Notes under the pieces: model-generated
What the model saw: only the letters and a program-made list of their open reading frames with translations
What the model was told of the DNA's origin: nothing
The model's database searches: none
Made by a program: the position numbers and the translations under genes
NCBI RefSeq assembly: GCF_030246885.1
Contig: NZ_CP126739.1
Span: 2,356,001-2,420,000, forward strand
Direction: 5' to 3'
Source: Microbacterium sp. zg-B185
Lineage (GTDB): Bacteria > Actinomycetota > Actinomycetes > Actinomycetales > Microbacteriaceae
DNA: 64,000 bases
Shown: in pieces, positions 1 to 7,700 of the stretch
Layout of the letters: each line of letters begins with the position of its first letter
How positions within the stretch are numbered: the stretch's first letter is position 1

Positions 1-175
1 ACATGCATCGGACGAGCGTGGACTTGCCCGCGCCGTTGTCGCCGATGAGGGCGGTGACCTCGCCACAGCGCATCGTGATGAATGCTCCGCGCAGAGCATG
101 CACCCCGCCGAAGGACTTGGTGATGTTGGCGGCGGTGAAGACCTTGTCGTTCCCGACCGCGGTTTCGTTGGTCAT
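1..175 (-). CDS. Sugar ABC transporter ATP-binding protein (N-terminal part, runs off left edge)
   Basis: Only the first 58 or so codons are in the window. They read as the start of an RbsA/MglA-type ATPase: an ANITKSFGGVHALRG beta-strand region followed by the Walker A loop GDNGAGKST. The family energises import of ribose, galactose and similar sugars and normally carries two nucleotide-binding domains; the second cannot be seen here. The ATG overlaps the stop of the permease gene as ATGA, so the two are translationally coupled and form one operon with the binding protein. The substrate is not determinable from this fragment. Confidence 0.9.
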   Translation of the reverse strand, partial: MTNETAVGNDKVFTAANITKSFGGVHALRGAFITMRCGEVTALIGDNGAGKSTLVRCM

Positions 176-1167
176 TTGTTCTGGAACCTCGTGAGAAGGG
201 CCGCGAGGACGACGACGAGTCCGACGGCGAGCGGCTGGTAGAACTGGGAGACCCCGAGCAGCGTGAGCCCGTTGGTGAGCGCGGTCAGCAGCAGCGCGCC
301 CAGCACCGGGCCGACGATTTTGCCGCGCCCGCCGGTGAGGGCGACGCCGCCGAGCACCACGGCGGCGATCGAGTTGAGCAGATAGCCGGTGTTGATGGCC
401 GGCTCGGCGGCACCGACGCGGGCGACGAGGAGGATGGCGGCGAGGCCGGCGAGCATCGCGGCCATCAGGTACACGGCGATGCGCACCCGTTGCGCGTTGA
501 CGCCGTTGGCGACCGCAGCCTCTTCGCTTCCGCCGACGGCCTGCACGTGCAGGCCGAAGCGGGTGCGGAACATCACGAACCAGGAGATCACGGCGATCAC
601 GGCGGCAATGAGGAACGGGTACCCGAAGATCCAGACTGTCCCCGTGGTCAGCCACAGCAGGTCGAGGCTGGTGATGGAGATGGGCTTTCCGCTGGTGAGG
701 ATGAGCGCCAGCCCGGTGGCGACCGAGAGGGTTCCGAGCGTCGCGATGAAGTCGGTCACCTTGCCCTTCGCGATGAGCAGCCCGTTGACGAGGCCGACGA
801 GCCCAGACGAGGCGATCGCGATCAGGGCGGACAGCCAGAACCCGAGGCCGGCCTGCCAGGAGAGGCCGAACCCGACCGCCCCGAGCGTCATCGTCGCCGA
901 GATCGACAGGTCGATCCCACCCGTGGTGATCACGTACGACTGGGCGACGGCGAGGATGATCAGGATGGCGGCGGCGATCAGCATCGCCTGGATGTTGCCG
1001 AGGGTGAGGAAGGTGGGACTGAGGGTCGCGAACACGATCACCAGTAGGACCAGCCCCACCGGAGCGGCGTTCTCGGCCCAGAAGCTCAGATGCTTGGCGT
1101 CGTTCGCGACCGTGCGGAGCCCTTTGGGAGGGACCTCGATGGTCGTCGTCTTCAATGGCGTGGTCAC
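172..1167 (-). CDS. Ribose-type sugar ABC transporter permease (RbsC family)
   Basis: This integral-membrane permease forms the channel of a carbohydrate importer. The protein is a series of hydrophobic helices and carries the family signature near its end (VVLGGVALTGGRGKIVGPVLG, then NGLTLLGVS). I chose the GTG at 1167, giving 331 residues beginning VTTPLKTTT. The frame stays open to an ATG at 1263 that overlaps the binding-protein stop, but the extra 32 residues are Arg/Pro-rich and unlike a permease N-terminus. If that ATG is used, the whole operon would be coupled by four-base overlaps. The gene lies between the binding protein and the ATPase, the usual order of such operons. Confidence 0.9.
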   Translation of the reverse strand: MTTPLKTTTIEVPPKGLRTVANDAKHLSFWAENAAPVGLVLLVIVFATLSPTFLTLGNIQAMLIAAAILIILAVAQSYVITTGGIDLSISATMTLGAVGFGLSWQAGLGFWLSALIAIASSGLVGLVNGLLIAKGKVTDFIATLGTLSVATGLALILTSGKPISITSLDLLWLTTGTVWIFGYPFLIAAVIAVISWFVMFRTRFGLHVQAVGGSEEAAVANGVNAQRVRIAVYLMAAMLAGLAAILLVARVGAAEPAINTGYLLNSIAAVVLGGVALTGGRGKIVGPVLGALLLTALTNGLTLLGVSQFYQPLAVGLVVVLAALLTRFQNK

Positions 1168-1259
1168 GGCATGCCTGTCTCTTCGGGAAGTGTGACGGAG
1201 TGGTGGCGGGCTGTCCCGCGCATCCGGGCGAAGCGTGCGGCCCAGATGCGCGGGAGGCC

Positions 1260-2300
1260 TCATTCGTCGAGCTGGTCGGCGAGTGGGTTGTCGAAGCCTT
1301 CGAACGGCTGCGGGAAGCTCGCGATCGCGTCCGCGGCGTTGTCGGCGTTGACGAGGGCGGTGGGCGACTCGATGTCGTCGGGAAGATCCCCGCCATCCAG
1401 TGCCACCTGGCAGGCCTGCACGCCGAGCGAGCCGATCGCGTACGGGTACTGCGCGACCGTGGCCGCGAGCCCGCCGGCCTCGACGGACTCGAGCGCGTCC
1501 TGGTTGCCGTCGACGCTGACCACGACGATCTCCCCGGTCTTGCCGCTGTTCTCCACGGCCTTGACGATGCCCAGGCCCATGTCGTCGTTCGCGGCGAAGA
1601 AGGCGACGATGTCGGGATTGGCGGCGATGATGTCGGTCGCCTTGGTGAGCGCGATCTCGCGCTTCCAGTCCGCCGCATCCTCCTGCACGATCTCGAGCGC
1701 GCCCTCGACGGCGTCCTTGAACCCGTCCACGCGAGCGGCGCTGGTCACGTCGCCGGAGATGCCGCCGATGATGGCCACTTCCCCACCCGCGTCGACCAGG
1801 CTCGCGATGTAGTCGCCCGCCTTTTCGCCGGCGGCCTCGTTGTCCGTGCCGATATAGGTCGCCGGGGTGATGTCCGCGGCTTCCGCGGCATCCTCGTCGA
1901 TCGGCTGGTCGATGTTGATGATCGGCTTGCCCGCGGCCGCGATCGGCGCGAGCGACTGCACCAGGTTGGTGCCGCTGATCGGGTTGACGATGAAGCAGCC
2001 GAAGTCCTGGCCGGACAGCGTCGTGAGCTTGTCGGCCTGACCGGTGGTGTCGCCGATGTCAGCCGCGGCCTGCACGGTGACATCGACTCCGGCGGCTTCG
2101 GCGGTCTCGGTGATGCCGTCCTCCATCGCTTGGAAGAACGGATTGTCGAGTCCCTTGATGACCGCGGCGATCTTGGTCGCGCCGTCTCCGGAGGTCGAGT
2201 CTGCGCTGGGGCTCGACGAGCATCCGGCGAGAGCGAGCGCAAGGACCGCAACAGGCGCGGCCAGGAGAACCAGTCGGCGCCGAGGAGCTGTGCTGAACAT
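1260..2300 (-). CDS. Sugar ABC transporter substrate-binding lipoprotein
   Basis: The 346-residue protein begins with a basic n-region, a long hydrophobic stretch and a lipobox LAGC with the lipidated Cys at residue 27, so it is tethered to the outer face of the membrane. The body matches the periplasmic-binding type 4 fold (ribose/autoinducer-2 family): KIAAVIKGLDNPFFQAMEDG at the start of the first lobe, then INIDQPI, EVAIIGGISGD and VSVDGNQDALE. It captures a monosaccharide or similar ligand for the downstream permease and ATPase. GAAGGA sits five bases before the ATG. It is first in its operon and is divergent from a ROK regulator that probably controls it. Confidence 0.93.
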   Translation of the reverse strand: MFSTAPRRRLVLLAAPVAVLALALAGCSSSPSADSTSGDGATKIAAVIKGLDNPFFQAMEDGITETAEAAGVDVTVQAAADIGDTTGQADKLTTLSGQDFGCFIVNPISGTNLVQSLAPIAAAGKPIINIDQPIDEDAAEAADITPATYIGTDNEAAGEKAGDYIASLVDAGGEVAIIGGISGDVTSAARVDGFKDAVEGALEIVQEDAADWKREIALTKATDIIAANPDIVAFFAANDDMGLGIVKAVENSGKTGEIVVVSVDGNQDALESVEAGGLAATVAQYPYAIGSLGVQACQVALDGGDLPDDIESPTALVNADNAADAIASFPQPFEGFDNPLADQLDE

Positions 2301-2357
2301 CAGTGTCCTTCGAGGTTAGGGGCACCACTGCGTGCCGATCACCTCAATGTACTCATG

Positions 2358-2382
2358 CTTTCGTGTTTGGTCAACACAAAAG
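2358..2382. promoter_or_regulatory. Candidate ROK-repressor operator
   Basis: An inverted repeat of 25 bases with arms CTTTCGTGTT and AACACAAAAG (one mismatch) around a five-base spacer lies between the divergent transporter and ROK genes, about 60 bases upstream of the binding-protein ATG. Its position and symmetry suit a dimeric repressor. Assignment to the ROK protein is inferred from adjacency. Confidence 0.55.
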
Positions 2383-2448
2383 TCTGCACACTTTCCGTCA
2401 TCCATTCACTAGAGTGGGCGTAAGCCACGACAGAGGAAGGCGGCTGAC

Positions 2449-3612
2449 ATGGAGGTCGGTTCCCACGAGAGTGACATCCTCGCGTTGTTCCGCGAGCGGG
2501 GAGCGCTGAGCCGCACGGACGTGATGACGTTGTCCGGCCTCTCCCGATCGACCGTGAATCACCGCCTCAACGCCCTGACTGCGGCGAGCCTGCTCACCCC
2601 CATCGAGGGAGGCGAGTCCACCGGCGGCCGCCCCTCCAGCAGGTTCGAGTTCCGCGCCGACCGGGCGGCGATCCTCTGCGCCGACATCGGCGCCACCGGC
2701 TTCACCGCCGCGGTCTGCGACCTCACCGGCGCGGCCCTGGCATCCGTCGAGCGCAGCATCGATGTGTGGGAGGGCCCGGAAGCGGTGCTCTCAGCTGTAC
2801 TCGAAGCCTTCAGCGAACTGCCCGATGTCGCCGAGATCTGGGCGATCGCGGTGGGAGTCCCCGGTCCCGTCGAGTTCGCCGCGCACCGCGTCGTCAACCC
2901 GCCCATCATGAGCGGGTGGGACGGATTCGACATCGCGGAGTGGTTCGCCCCCTTCTCCACCGCCCCCGTCATCGTTGAGAACGACGCCAACGCCCGGGCC
3001 GTCGCCGAGGCCCGCGTCCGCCGTCTCGACAACGTCATCGGCCTCAAGCTCGGCACCGGCATCGGGGCAGGGCTGGTCTTCAACGGACAGATCATCCGCG
3101 GCGACAAAGGCGCCGCCGGTGACATCGGTCACACCCGCGCCGTCATCACCGACCCCGAGCCGCGGGAGTGCCGCTGCGGCAGCTTCGACTGCGTCGAGGC
3201 CTATGCGGGCGGCTGGGCGCTGCAGCGCGAACTCGCCGCCATCGGCATCCGCACCTCAGGGGTGCGCGACATCGTCGACCTCGTCGCGCGCGGCGACATC
3301 GAGACCGTCCGCAAGGTACGCGCAGCCGGGCGCGTAATCGGCGACGCCATCGCCGACCTCGTCAGCATCCTCAACCCGCGCGCAATCGCCCTCTCCGGGC
3401 TCCTGGCCGAGTGCGACGAGATCCTGATGGCCGGCATCCGCGAACGGATCTATCAGCGCGCCACACCGCTGGTCACCCGCGATCTCATCGTCGCGCGCTC
3501 CACCCTCGGGTCGCTGGCGGGTGTCATCGGCCTCGCCCTCATCGCGAGCGACACGGTGCTCGAACCCTCCGCGCTGGAGGCCGTCATCCGCCGCCCCGCG
3601 GTCCGCAGCTGA
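2449..3612 (+). CDS. ROK-family transcriptional regulator
   Basis: This 387-residue protein joins an N-terminal winged helix-turn-helix (about residues 8-50, with SRTDVMTLSGLSRSTVNHRL) to a sugar-kinase-like ROK domain. The ROK part has the phosphate-loop motif CADIGATGFTAAV, the ENDANARAVAEA segment, GTGIGAGLV, and the zinc-binding signature CRCGSFDCVE near residue 240. Such proteins repress sugar uptake and catabolic genes and are released by a sugar or sugar phosphate; some keep kinase activity. It is transcribed away from the sugar ABC operon across about 150 bases that include a 25-base inverted repeat. AGAGGAAGG precedes the ATG. Control of the adjacent transporter is inferred. Confidence 0.92.
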   Translation: MEVGSHESDILALFRERGALSRTDVMTLSGLSRSTVNHRLNALTAASLLTPIEGGESTGGRPSSRFEFRADRAAILCADIGATGFTAAVCDLTGAALASVERSIDVWEGPEAVLSAVLEAFSELPDVAEIWAIAVGVPGPVEFAAHRVVNPPIMSGWDGFDIAEWFAPFSTAPVIVENDANARAVAEARVRRLDNVIGLKLGTGIGAGLVFNGQIIRGDKGAAGDIGHTRAVITDPEPRECRCGSFDCVEAYAGGWALQRELAAIGIRTSGVRDIVDLVARGDIETVRKVRAAGRVIGDAIADLVSILNPRAIALSGLLAECDEILMAGIRERIYQRATPLVTRDLIVARSTLGSLAGVIGLALIASDTVLEPSALEAVIRRPAVRS

Positions 3613-3681
3613 CCCACGGCATCGCCTCGCGCCCGCGCAGCGCCGACGGACCCGAGCTGGAGCTCACTGTCCTGCCGGTTC

Positions 3682-4647
3682 TCATTCGAACCGAGGATCG
3701 ACGGCGATGACGACCTTGCCGAGCGCCCGCCCCTCTCCGACGTGGGCCAGCGCCTGCGGCACCTCGTCGAGGGAGAACATCCGATCGATGGGGATGCGCA
3801 CATCGCCCGCGACGCACCGCTCCGCGAGCGGCGCGAAGTGCGCCGGTCCCGGCTTCACCGCGAGCACCCCGAGGCGCCGTCCTGTCACCGCCCCGATCAC
3901 CGCCCCGATCGTGACCACGCGCAGGAGCGCGCGCATGGTCCCGCCGACGATCAGGTATGTCCCACCTGGGGCGAGGGCGCGGCGGTACGCGAACACCGAA
4001 CGCCGGGCGACCAGATCAACGATCAGGTCATAGGGTCCACGCCGGGTGAAATCCTCAGCGCGATAGTCGATGACCTCTGCGGCGCCGAGCGACCTCATGA
4101 AGTCGAGCTTTCCTGCGTTGTCGACACCGGTCACCTCGAGCCCGGCCGCGGTGCCGAGCTGGAGCGCGAACGCGCCGGTTCCGCCGCCCGCGCCGTTGAC
4201 CAGCATCCGCCCGCCCGGCTGCGCCCGCGCGACGGCCTGCACCGCGATCGCCCCGGACTGCGGCAGCGCCGATGCCTGCGCGAACGACAGCTCGGCAGGC
4301 TTGATCGCGAACATCGCCGCGTCCGCCACGGCGTACTCGGCGAACCCGCCCATCAGCTGCAGGTTGTCACCGTACACCTGGTCGCCGACGCGGAACCCGG
4401 TGACGCCGACGCCCAGGGCGTGGACGACGCCCGCGATATCGGAACCGAGGATCCGTCGGCGCGGCGCGAACAGTCCACCGAAGCGCGCGTACGCGGGAGA
4501 CCCGTGCAGCCCCTCCCAGTCGCTGAGGTTCACCGACGTCGCGACCACCCGCACGAGCATCTGTCCCGCGCGCGGCGCCGGCATCGGGATGTCCGCGATG
4601 CGGAGTACCTCCGGCGGCCCGTAGCGGTCGTAGACCACGGCCTTCAT
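3682..4647 (-). CDS. Zinc-independent MDR oxidoreductase (quinone oxidoreductase-like)
   Basis: This 321-residue medium-chain dehydrogenase/reductase begins MKAVVYDRYGPPEVLRI. It has the substrate-domain segment GSDIAGVVHALGVGVTGFRVGD and a Rossmann loop VNGAGGGTGAFALQLG for NAD(P)H. The catalytic zinc Cys/His pattern of true alcohol dehydrogenases is absent, and the layout fits quinone oxidoreductase/zeta-crystallin proteins that reduce quinones or enones. The start at the MKAVVY methionine follows the family N-terminus; a second ATG five codons upstream is possible. The gene stands alone, convergent with the ROK gene and divergent from the PIN-like gene. Substrate unknown. Confidence 0.85.
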   Translation of the reverse strand: MKAVVYDRYGPPEVLRIADIPMPAPRAGQMLVRVVATSVNLSDWEGLHGSPAYARFGGLFAPRRRILGSDIAGVVHALGVGVTGFRVGDQVYGDNLQLMGGFAEYAVADAAMFAIKPAELSFAQASALPQSGAIAVQAVARAQPGGRMLVNGAGGGTGAFALQLGTAAGLEVTGVDNAGKLDFMRSLGAAEVIDYRAEDFTRRGPYDLIVDLVARRSVFAYRRALAPGGTYLIVGGTMRALLRVVTIGAVIGAVTGRRLGVLAVKPGPAHFAPLAERCVAGDVRIPIDRMFSLDEVPQALAHVGEGRALGKVVIAVDPRFE

Positions 4648-4755
4648 CGGAGGGCCGACCATGCAGGACGCAGGGACATGGCCACAGCGTACGCCTGCAC
4701 CCGGCGGGCCGATGTGGAACTGACGGGCGTCTGACCCCGGTGCCACGATGGACGG

Positions 4756-5163
4756 ATGACGAGATACGGCATCGACGCACCCACAGCGCTGCGCATCATC
4801 CGCGAAGACGCCGCGATCGGCGACCGGCACAAGCTCGTCGGCCCGGCCGCACTGCGATCGGACGTGCTGTCACTGCTGTACGCCGAGGTGCGCGACGGCA
4901 CACTCGAAGAGCGCAGCGTGCGCGGGCAGCTCGAACAGCTCGCCTCGCTGAAGATCCGCCTGCTCGGCGACCGCGTGTCCCGGGGCGTGGCGTGGAAGAT
5001 CGCCACGCGGCTCGGTCTGGACGACACCGCGCCCGCCGAGTACCTCGCCGTCGCCTCCCTGCAGGCCGACGTGCTGATCACCGAAGATCCGCTCCTCGCC
5101 GCCGCCGCGAACGGCATCATCCCGATCGCGCCGTTCGACGATCTCCTCCGCGAAGGCCTGTGA
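4756..5163 (+). CDS. PIN-domain-like protein
   Basis: The 135-residue product has an N-terminal helical part (MTRYGIDAPTALRIIRED) and a C-terminal segment AEYLAVASLQADVLITEDPLLAAAA that resembles the core of PIN/VapC ribonucleases, where acidic residues bind metal. The usual N-terminal Asp is less clear (IDAPTA). No antitoxin gene is adjacent, so a classical toxin-antitoxin pair is not supported. The start is close to a CACGAT -10-like hexamer, consistent with leaderless expression. Its last codons run against a truncated reductase-like fragment on the other strand. I regard it as a real small gene of uncertain role. Confidence 0.7.
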   Translation: MTRYGIDAPTALRIIREDAAIGDRHKLVGPAALRSDVLSLLYAEVRDGTLEERSVRGQLEQLASLKIRLLGDRVSRGVAWKIATRLGLDDTAPAEYLAVASLQADVLITEDPLLAAAANGIIPIAPFDDLLREGL

Positions 5164-5304
5164 CCGGCGCGATTCCTCCGGCTCGCACGGCAGCACGACC
5201 TCGTCGTCCCATTCGGTGAAGAACCCCGCGGGGTTCTCAGCGACGCCGTCTCGTGACACCAACTCGCACACGGCGACCTTTCGCGCACGCGGGTACTCAC
5301 TCAT
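5164..5304 (-). pseudogene. Truncated dihydrofolate-reductase/RibD_C-like N-terminal fragment
   Basis: Reading leftwards from the ATG at 5304, the first 38 or so codons give a plausible N-terminus of the RibD C-terminal-domain/dihydrofolate-reductase-like family: KVAVCELVSRDGVAENPAG followed by FFTEWDDEVV. After about residue 40 the resemblance stops and the frame continues as the antisense of the PIN-like gene. Codon choice in the recognisable part is typical of real genes here. I read it as the surviving 5' end of a gene otherwise lost or replaced. It starts just after the MFS gene on the same strand and may once have belonged to that operon. Confidence 0.45.
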
Positions 5305-5314
5305 CCGCCCCATC

Positions 5315-6766
5315 TCATCGCGTCGCTGCGACGCGCCTCTTTCCCGGGCCGGCGAGCAACAGGACGGCGACGGATGCTGTCAGCATCGCCACTGCTGCAA
5401 TGCTCAGCGCAGTGGCATAGCCGGCCAGCAGAGCGCCGTCGGCAGCAGCACCATCGGTGATTTCGGCGTTGCTGCGCCGTGCCGCGGCAGTGATCAGAAC
5501 AGCGAGTCCGAGGGCGCCGCCCAGATGACTCATCGTCACCTGGACCCCCGAGGCGAGGCCTGCATCCTGGCCGTCGACTCTCACGAGTGCCGCGTTGGTC
5601 ATGGTCGGCAGAAGAATGCCCTGGCCGAGCCCGACGATCACCATGCTCGGGAGCACATCCCTCACGTACGCGGCATCGGCACCGAGGCTCAGCACCGTCA
5701 CCACGAGACCGATCGCCGTCACCGCGCAGCCCAGGGCGAACGTGGTGCGCAGCCCGATTCTGGGCAGTACGGCGTTCGCCGCCACGAGACCGGCTCCGAT
5801 CGCGAGACCGATGGGGATGTAGGCGAGCCCGGCTTGGAGCGCCGAGTAATCGAGCGTTCGCTGCACATAGAGGCTGAGTACGAAGAGGTACGAGACGAAC
5901 GCGCCCGCGTTGACCAGAGTGACCGCGTTGGCCGTGAGACGCACACGATCGGTGAAGAACCGAAGGGGGATGACGGGAGCCGGGCTCCGACGCTCGATGA
6001 GCACCATCACCCCCACCAGCACCGCACCCGCGATCAGCGGCAGGAAGACGCTCGGCGATGACCAGTCCTCGGTGGATGCCTGCACCAGGCCGAACACGAT
6101 CGACGCGAGCCCCACCGTGCCCGCCGCGACGCCGGTGAATCGCGGCGGGACTGCGCTCCGCATCCGACTCTCACCGACGACGACGCGCGGCAGCAGCGCG
6201 AGAACCGTAACGGCTACGGGGAGCGCGATCAGGAAGACCAGGCGCCACGACGCGAACTGCGTCAGCACTCCCGAGATGACGGTGCCTGTGACGCCGCCGA
6301 TTCCCGCCAGCGCACCCCAGACACCGATCGCCTTCGCCCGCTCCGAACCGTCGGGAAAGAGAACGACGATCAGCGCGAGAGCCGCCGGAGCGGCGAGCGC
6401 GTCGCCGACGCCCTGCAGCACCCGGCCGGCGACGAGCCACCCGGCTGCCGGAGCGACACCTGCCAGCAGCGAGCCGGCAGCGAACACGGTCACGCCGATG
6501 AGGAAGATGCGTCGTCGTCCTACCAGGTCGGCGATTCGGCCACCCAGAAGCAGCAGTCCCCCTGCGGTGAGGGCATACGCGTCGACGACCCAGACCAGGC
6601 CGGACGGGTCGAGGTCGAGGTCTGACCCGATGCGCGGCAGCGCGATGTTGACGACAGTCAGATCCACCACGAGAAGGAACTGCATGCTGGCCAGGAGCGC
6701 AAGCGCCCTCCACCGGTGCGGGGATATCTGCGACGTCGAATCGGTGTGCGTGCTCTCATCAGACAT
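5315..6766 (-). CDS. MFS drug-efflux-type transporter (DHA2/EmrB family)
   Basis: The 483-residue polytopic membrane protein has a first helix MQFLLVVDLTVVNIALPRI, the DHA2-type signature in helix 1, and motif A as GGRIADLVGRRR in the first cytoplasmic loop. GVLTQFASWRLVFLIALPVA later is typical of EmrB/QacA proton antiporters with 14 helices. It probably exports a toxic small molecule. I chose the ATG at 6766 (MSDESTHTD), which overlaps the end of the SRPBCC gene by eight bases and has GGAGAG upstream. It is the last intact gene of an ArsR-SRPBCC-MFS operon, so it is likely induced when the ArsR protein is released. Confidence 0.9.
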   Translation of the reverse strand: MSDESTHTDSTSQISPHRWRALALLASMQFLLVVDLTVVNIALPRIGSDLDLDPSGLVWVVDAYALTAGGLLLLGGRIADLVGRRRIFLIGVTVFAAGSLLAGVAPAAGWLVAGRVLQGVGDALAAPAALALIVVLFPDGSERAKAIGVWGALAGIGGVTGTVISGVLTQFASWRLVFLIALPVAVTVLALLPRVVVGESRMRSAVPPRFTGVAAGTVGLASIVFGLVQASTEDWSSPSVFLPLIAGAVLVGVMVLIERRSPAPVIPLRFFTDRVRLTANAVTLVNAGAFVSYLFVLSLYVQRTLDYSALQAGLAYIPIGLAIGAGLVAANAVLPRIGLRTTFALGCAVTAIGLVVTVLSLGADAAYVRDVLPSMVIVGLGQGILLPTMTNAALVRVDGQDAGLASGVQVTMSHLGGALGLAVLITAAARRSNAEITDGAAADGALLAGYATALSIAAVAMLTASVAVLLLAGPGKRRVAATR

Positions 6767-7322
6767 CGTCTTGACTCTCCAGGAGCCGCTTGAGCTCCCG
6801 CAGCAGGAACGGATGCCCGCCCCCCGCGCCGCGGTCACGCAGTTCACCGCTCACGACGGCGGCCAGTCGGGGTGCCCCCTCGACATCGTGCACGATCGTC
6901 AGCGAGCACCGGGTGGCGGAGAGCTGATCCACCTCGTAGCGCACATGCGTGGCCGGCTCCGCTGAGGCCTCGCTGTCGACGAGAAAGCGCATCAGAACGC
7001 TCAGCCGCCGTGGCGGGTCGTACACGGTCACGACTCCTGTGATGAGCACCTCCGGCGCCGGAAGCGGCCCCTCGTCACCCTGGATCCGCAGACCCTCCGG
7101 CTTATGCACCGTGTACTCGCCCCCCACGCGGTGCTCCATCTGGACCGCACCCCTGTACCCGTAGCGCACCGTCCACTCCGGGTCCGTGATCGCCGTCCAG
7201 ATGCGTGCGGCCGTCGCCTCGATCTCGACCCGGTAGACGTGCTGGGTGGTCGTGCTGACGCTCTGGACGTCGGCGTCCGTGAGCCGCGGCGCCACGTCGG
7301 TTCCTTCGCGCTCGTCCATCAT
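6759..7322 (-). CDS. SRPBCC (AHSA1-like) protein
   Basis: This 187-residue protein has the START-like fold of the AHSA1 group: YRVEIEATAARIWTAITDPEWTVRY in the first strand and helix, VGGEYTV, then VTVYDPPRRLSVLMRF and HDVEGAPRLA toward the C-terminus. Family members bind hydrophobic ligands or help protein folding, and in bacteria many sit beside ArsR regulators, as here. The start overlaps the ArsR stop by ATGA and its own end overlaps the MFS start, so the three genes are translationally coupled. It may sense, bind or modify the compound exported by the MFS protein; that is inference. Confidence 0.87.
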   Translation of the reverse strand: MMDEREGTDVAPRLTDADVQSVSTTTQHVYRVEIEATAARIWTAITDPEWTVRYGYRGAVQMEHRVGGEYTVHKPEGLRIQGDEGPLPAPEVLITGVVTVYDPPRRLSVLMRFLVDSEASAEPATHVRYEVDQLSATRCSLTIVHDVEGAPRLAAVVSGELRDRGAGGGHPFLLRELKRLLESQDDV

Positions 7323-7636
7323 GCGGATCCCTCCAGTTCGTTCTTGAGCTCGACCAACGCCGAAGCGTGCGGCTGCGTGTACTTGCTGATCCAGCGATCG
7401 TGGATCAGTCGAATGGGCACCGGATTCAAGAAGTGCAGCTTCTGCCGCCCACTCCGGCGGCTGACGACGAGTCCCGCCTCCTCGAGCACCTTGAGGTGTT
7501 TCATGACACCGAAGCGGGTCATCTCCTGGCCGGCCTCGAGCTCGCCCAGCGTCTGCCCGTCCTGGGCGAACAGGGCATCGAGGAGAACCCGGCGGGTCGG
7601 GTCACTCAGCGCACGGAAAACGAGATCGTCGGTCAC
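7319..7636 (-). CDS. ArsR-family transcriptional regulator
   Basis: A 105-residue winged-helix repressor: VFRALSDPTRRVLLDALFA is the conserved first helix pair, and RFGVMKHLKVLEEAGLVVSRR is the recognition helix and wing. No metal-binding ELCVCD motif is present, so it belongs to the non-metal ArsR group that accompanies SRPBCC proteins. The start is GTG, with a 20-base palindrome ending 12 bases upstream, which predicts autorepression of the operon. It leads an operon of three overlapping genes. Confidence 0.9.
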   Translation of the reverse strand: MTDDLVFRALSDPTRRVLLDALFAQDGQTLGELEAGQEMTRFGVMKHLKVLEEAGLVVSRRSGRQKLHFLNPVPIRLIHDRWISKYTQPHASALVELKNELEGSA

Positions 7637-7647
7637 GCGACGAGAAT

Positions 7648-7667
7648 ATGTGACCTAATGGTCACAT
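7648..7667. promoter_or_regulatory. Palindromic ArsR operator
   Basis: Perfect eight-base arms ATGTGACC and GGTCACAT flank a TAAT centre immediately upstream of the ArsR GTG. The position over the presumed promoter is typical of an autorepressor site. The protein-site pairing is inferred. Confidence 0.65.
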
Positions 7668-7700
7668 GTCAAGGACGCTGAACCTCGCAGTCCGCTCCCC

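Noticed and set aside
4756..5163. A VapBC-type toxin-antitoxin pair
   Set aside because: The PIN-like gene has no adjacent antitoxin; the opposite-strand frame is a reductase fragment and shadow sequence.
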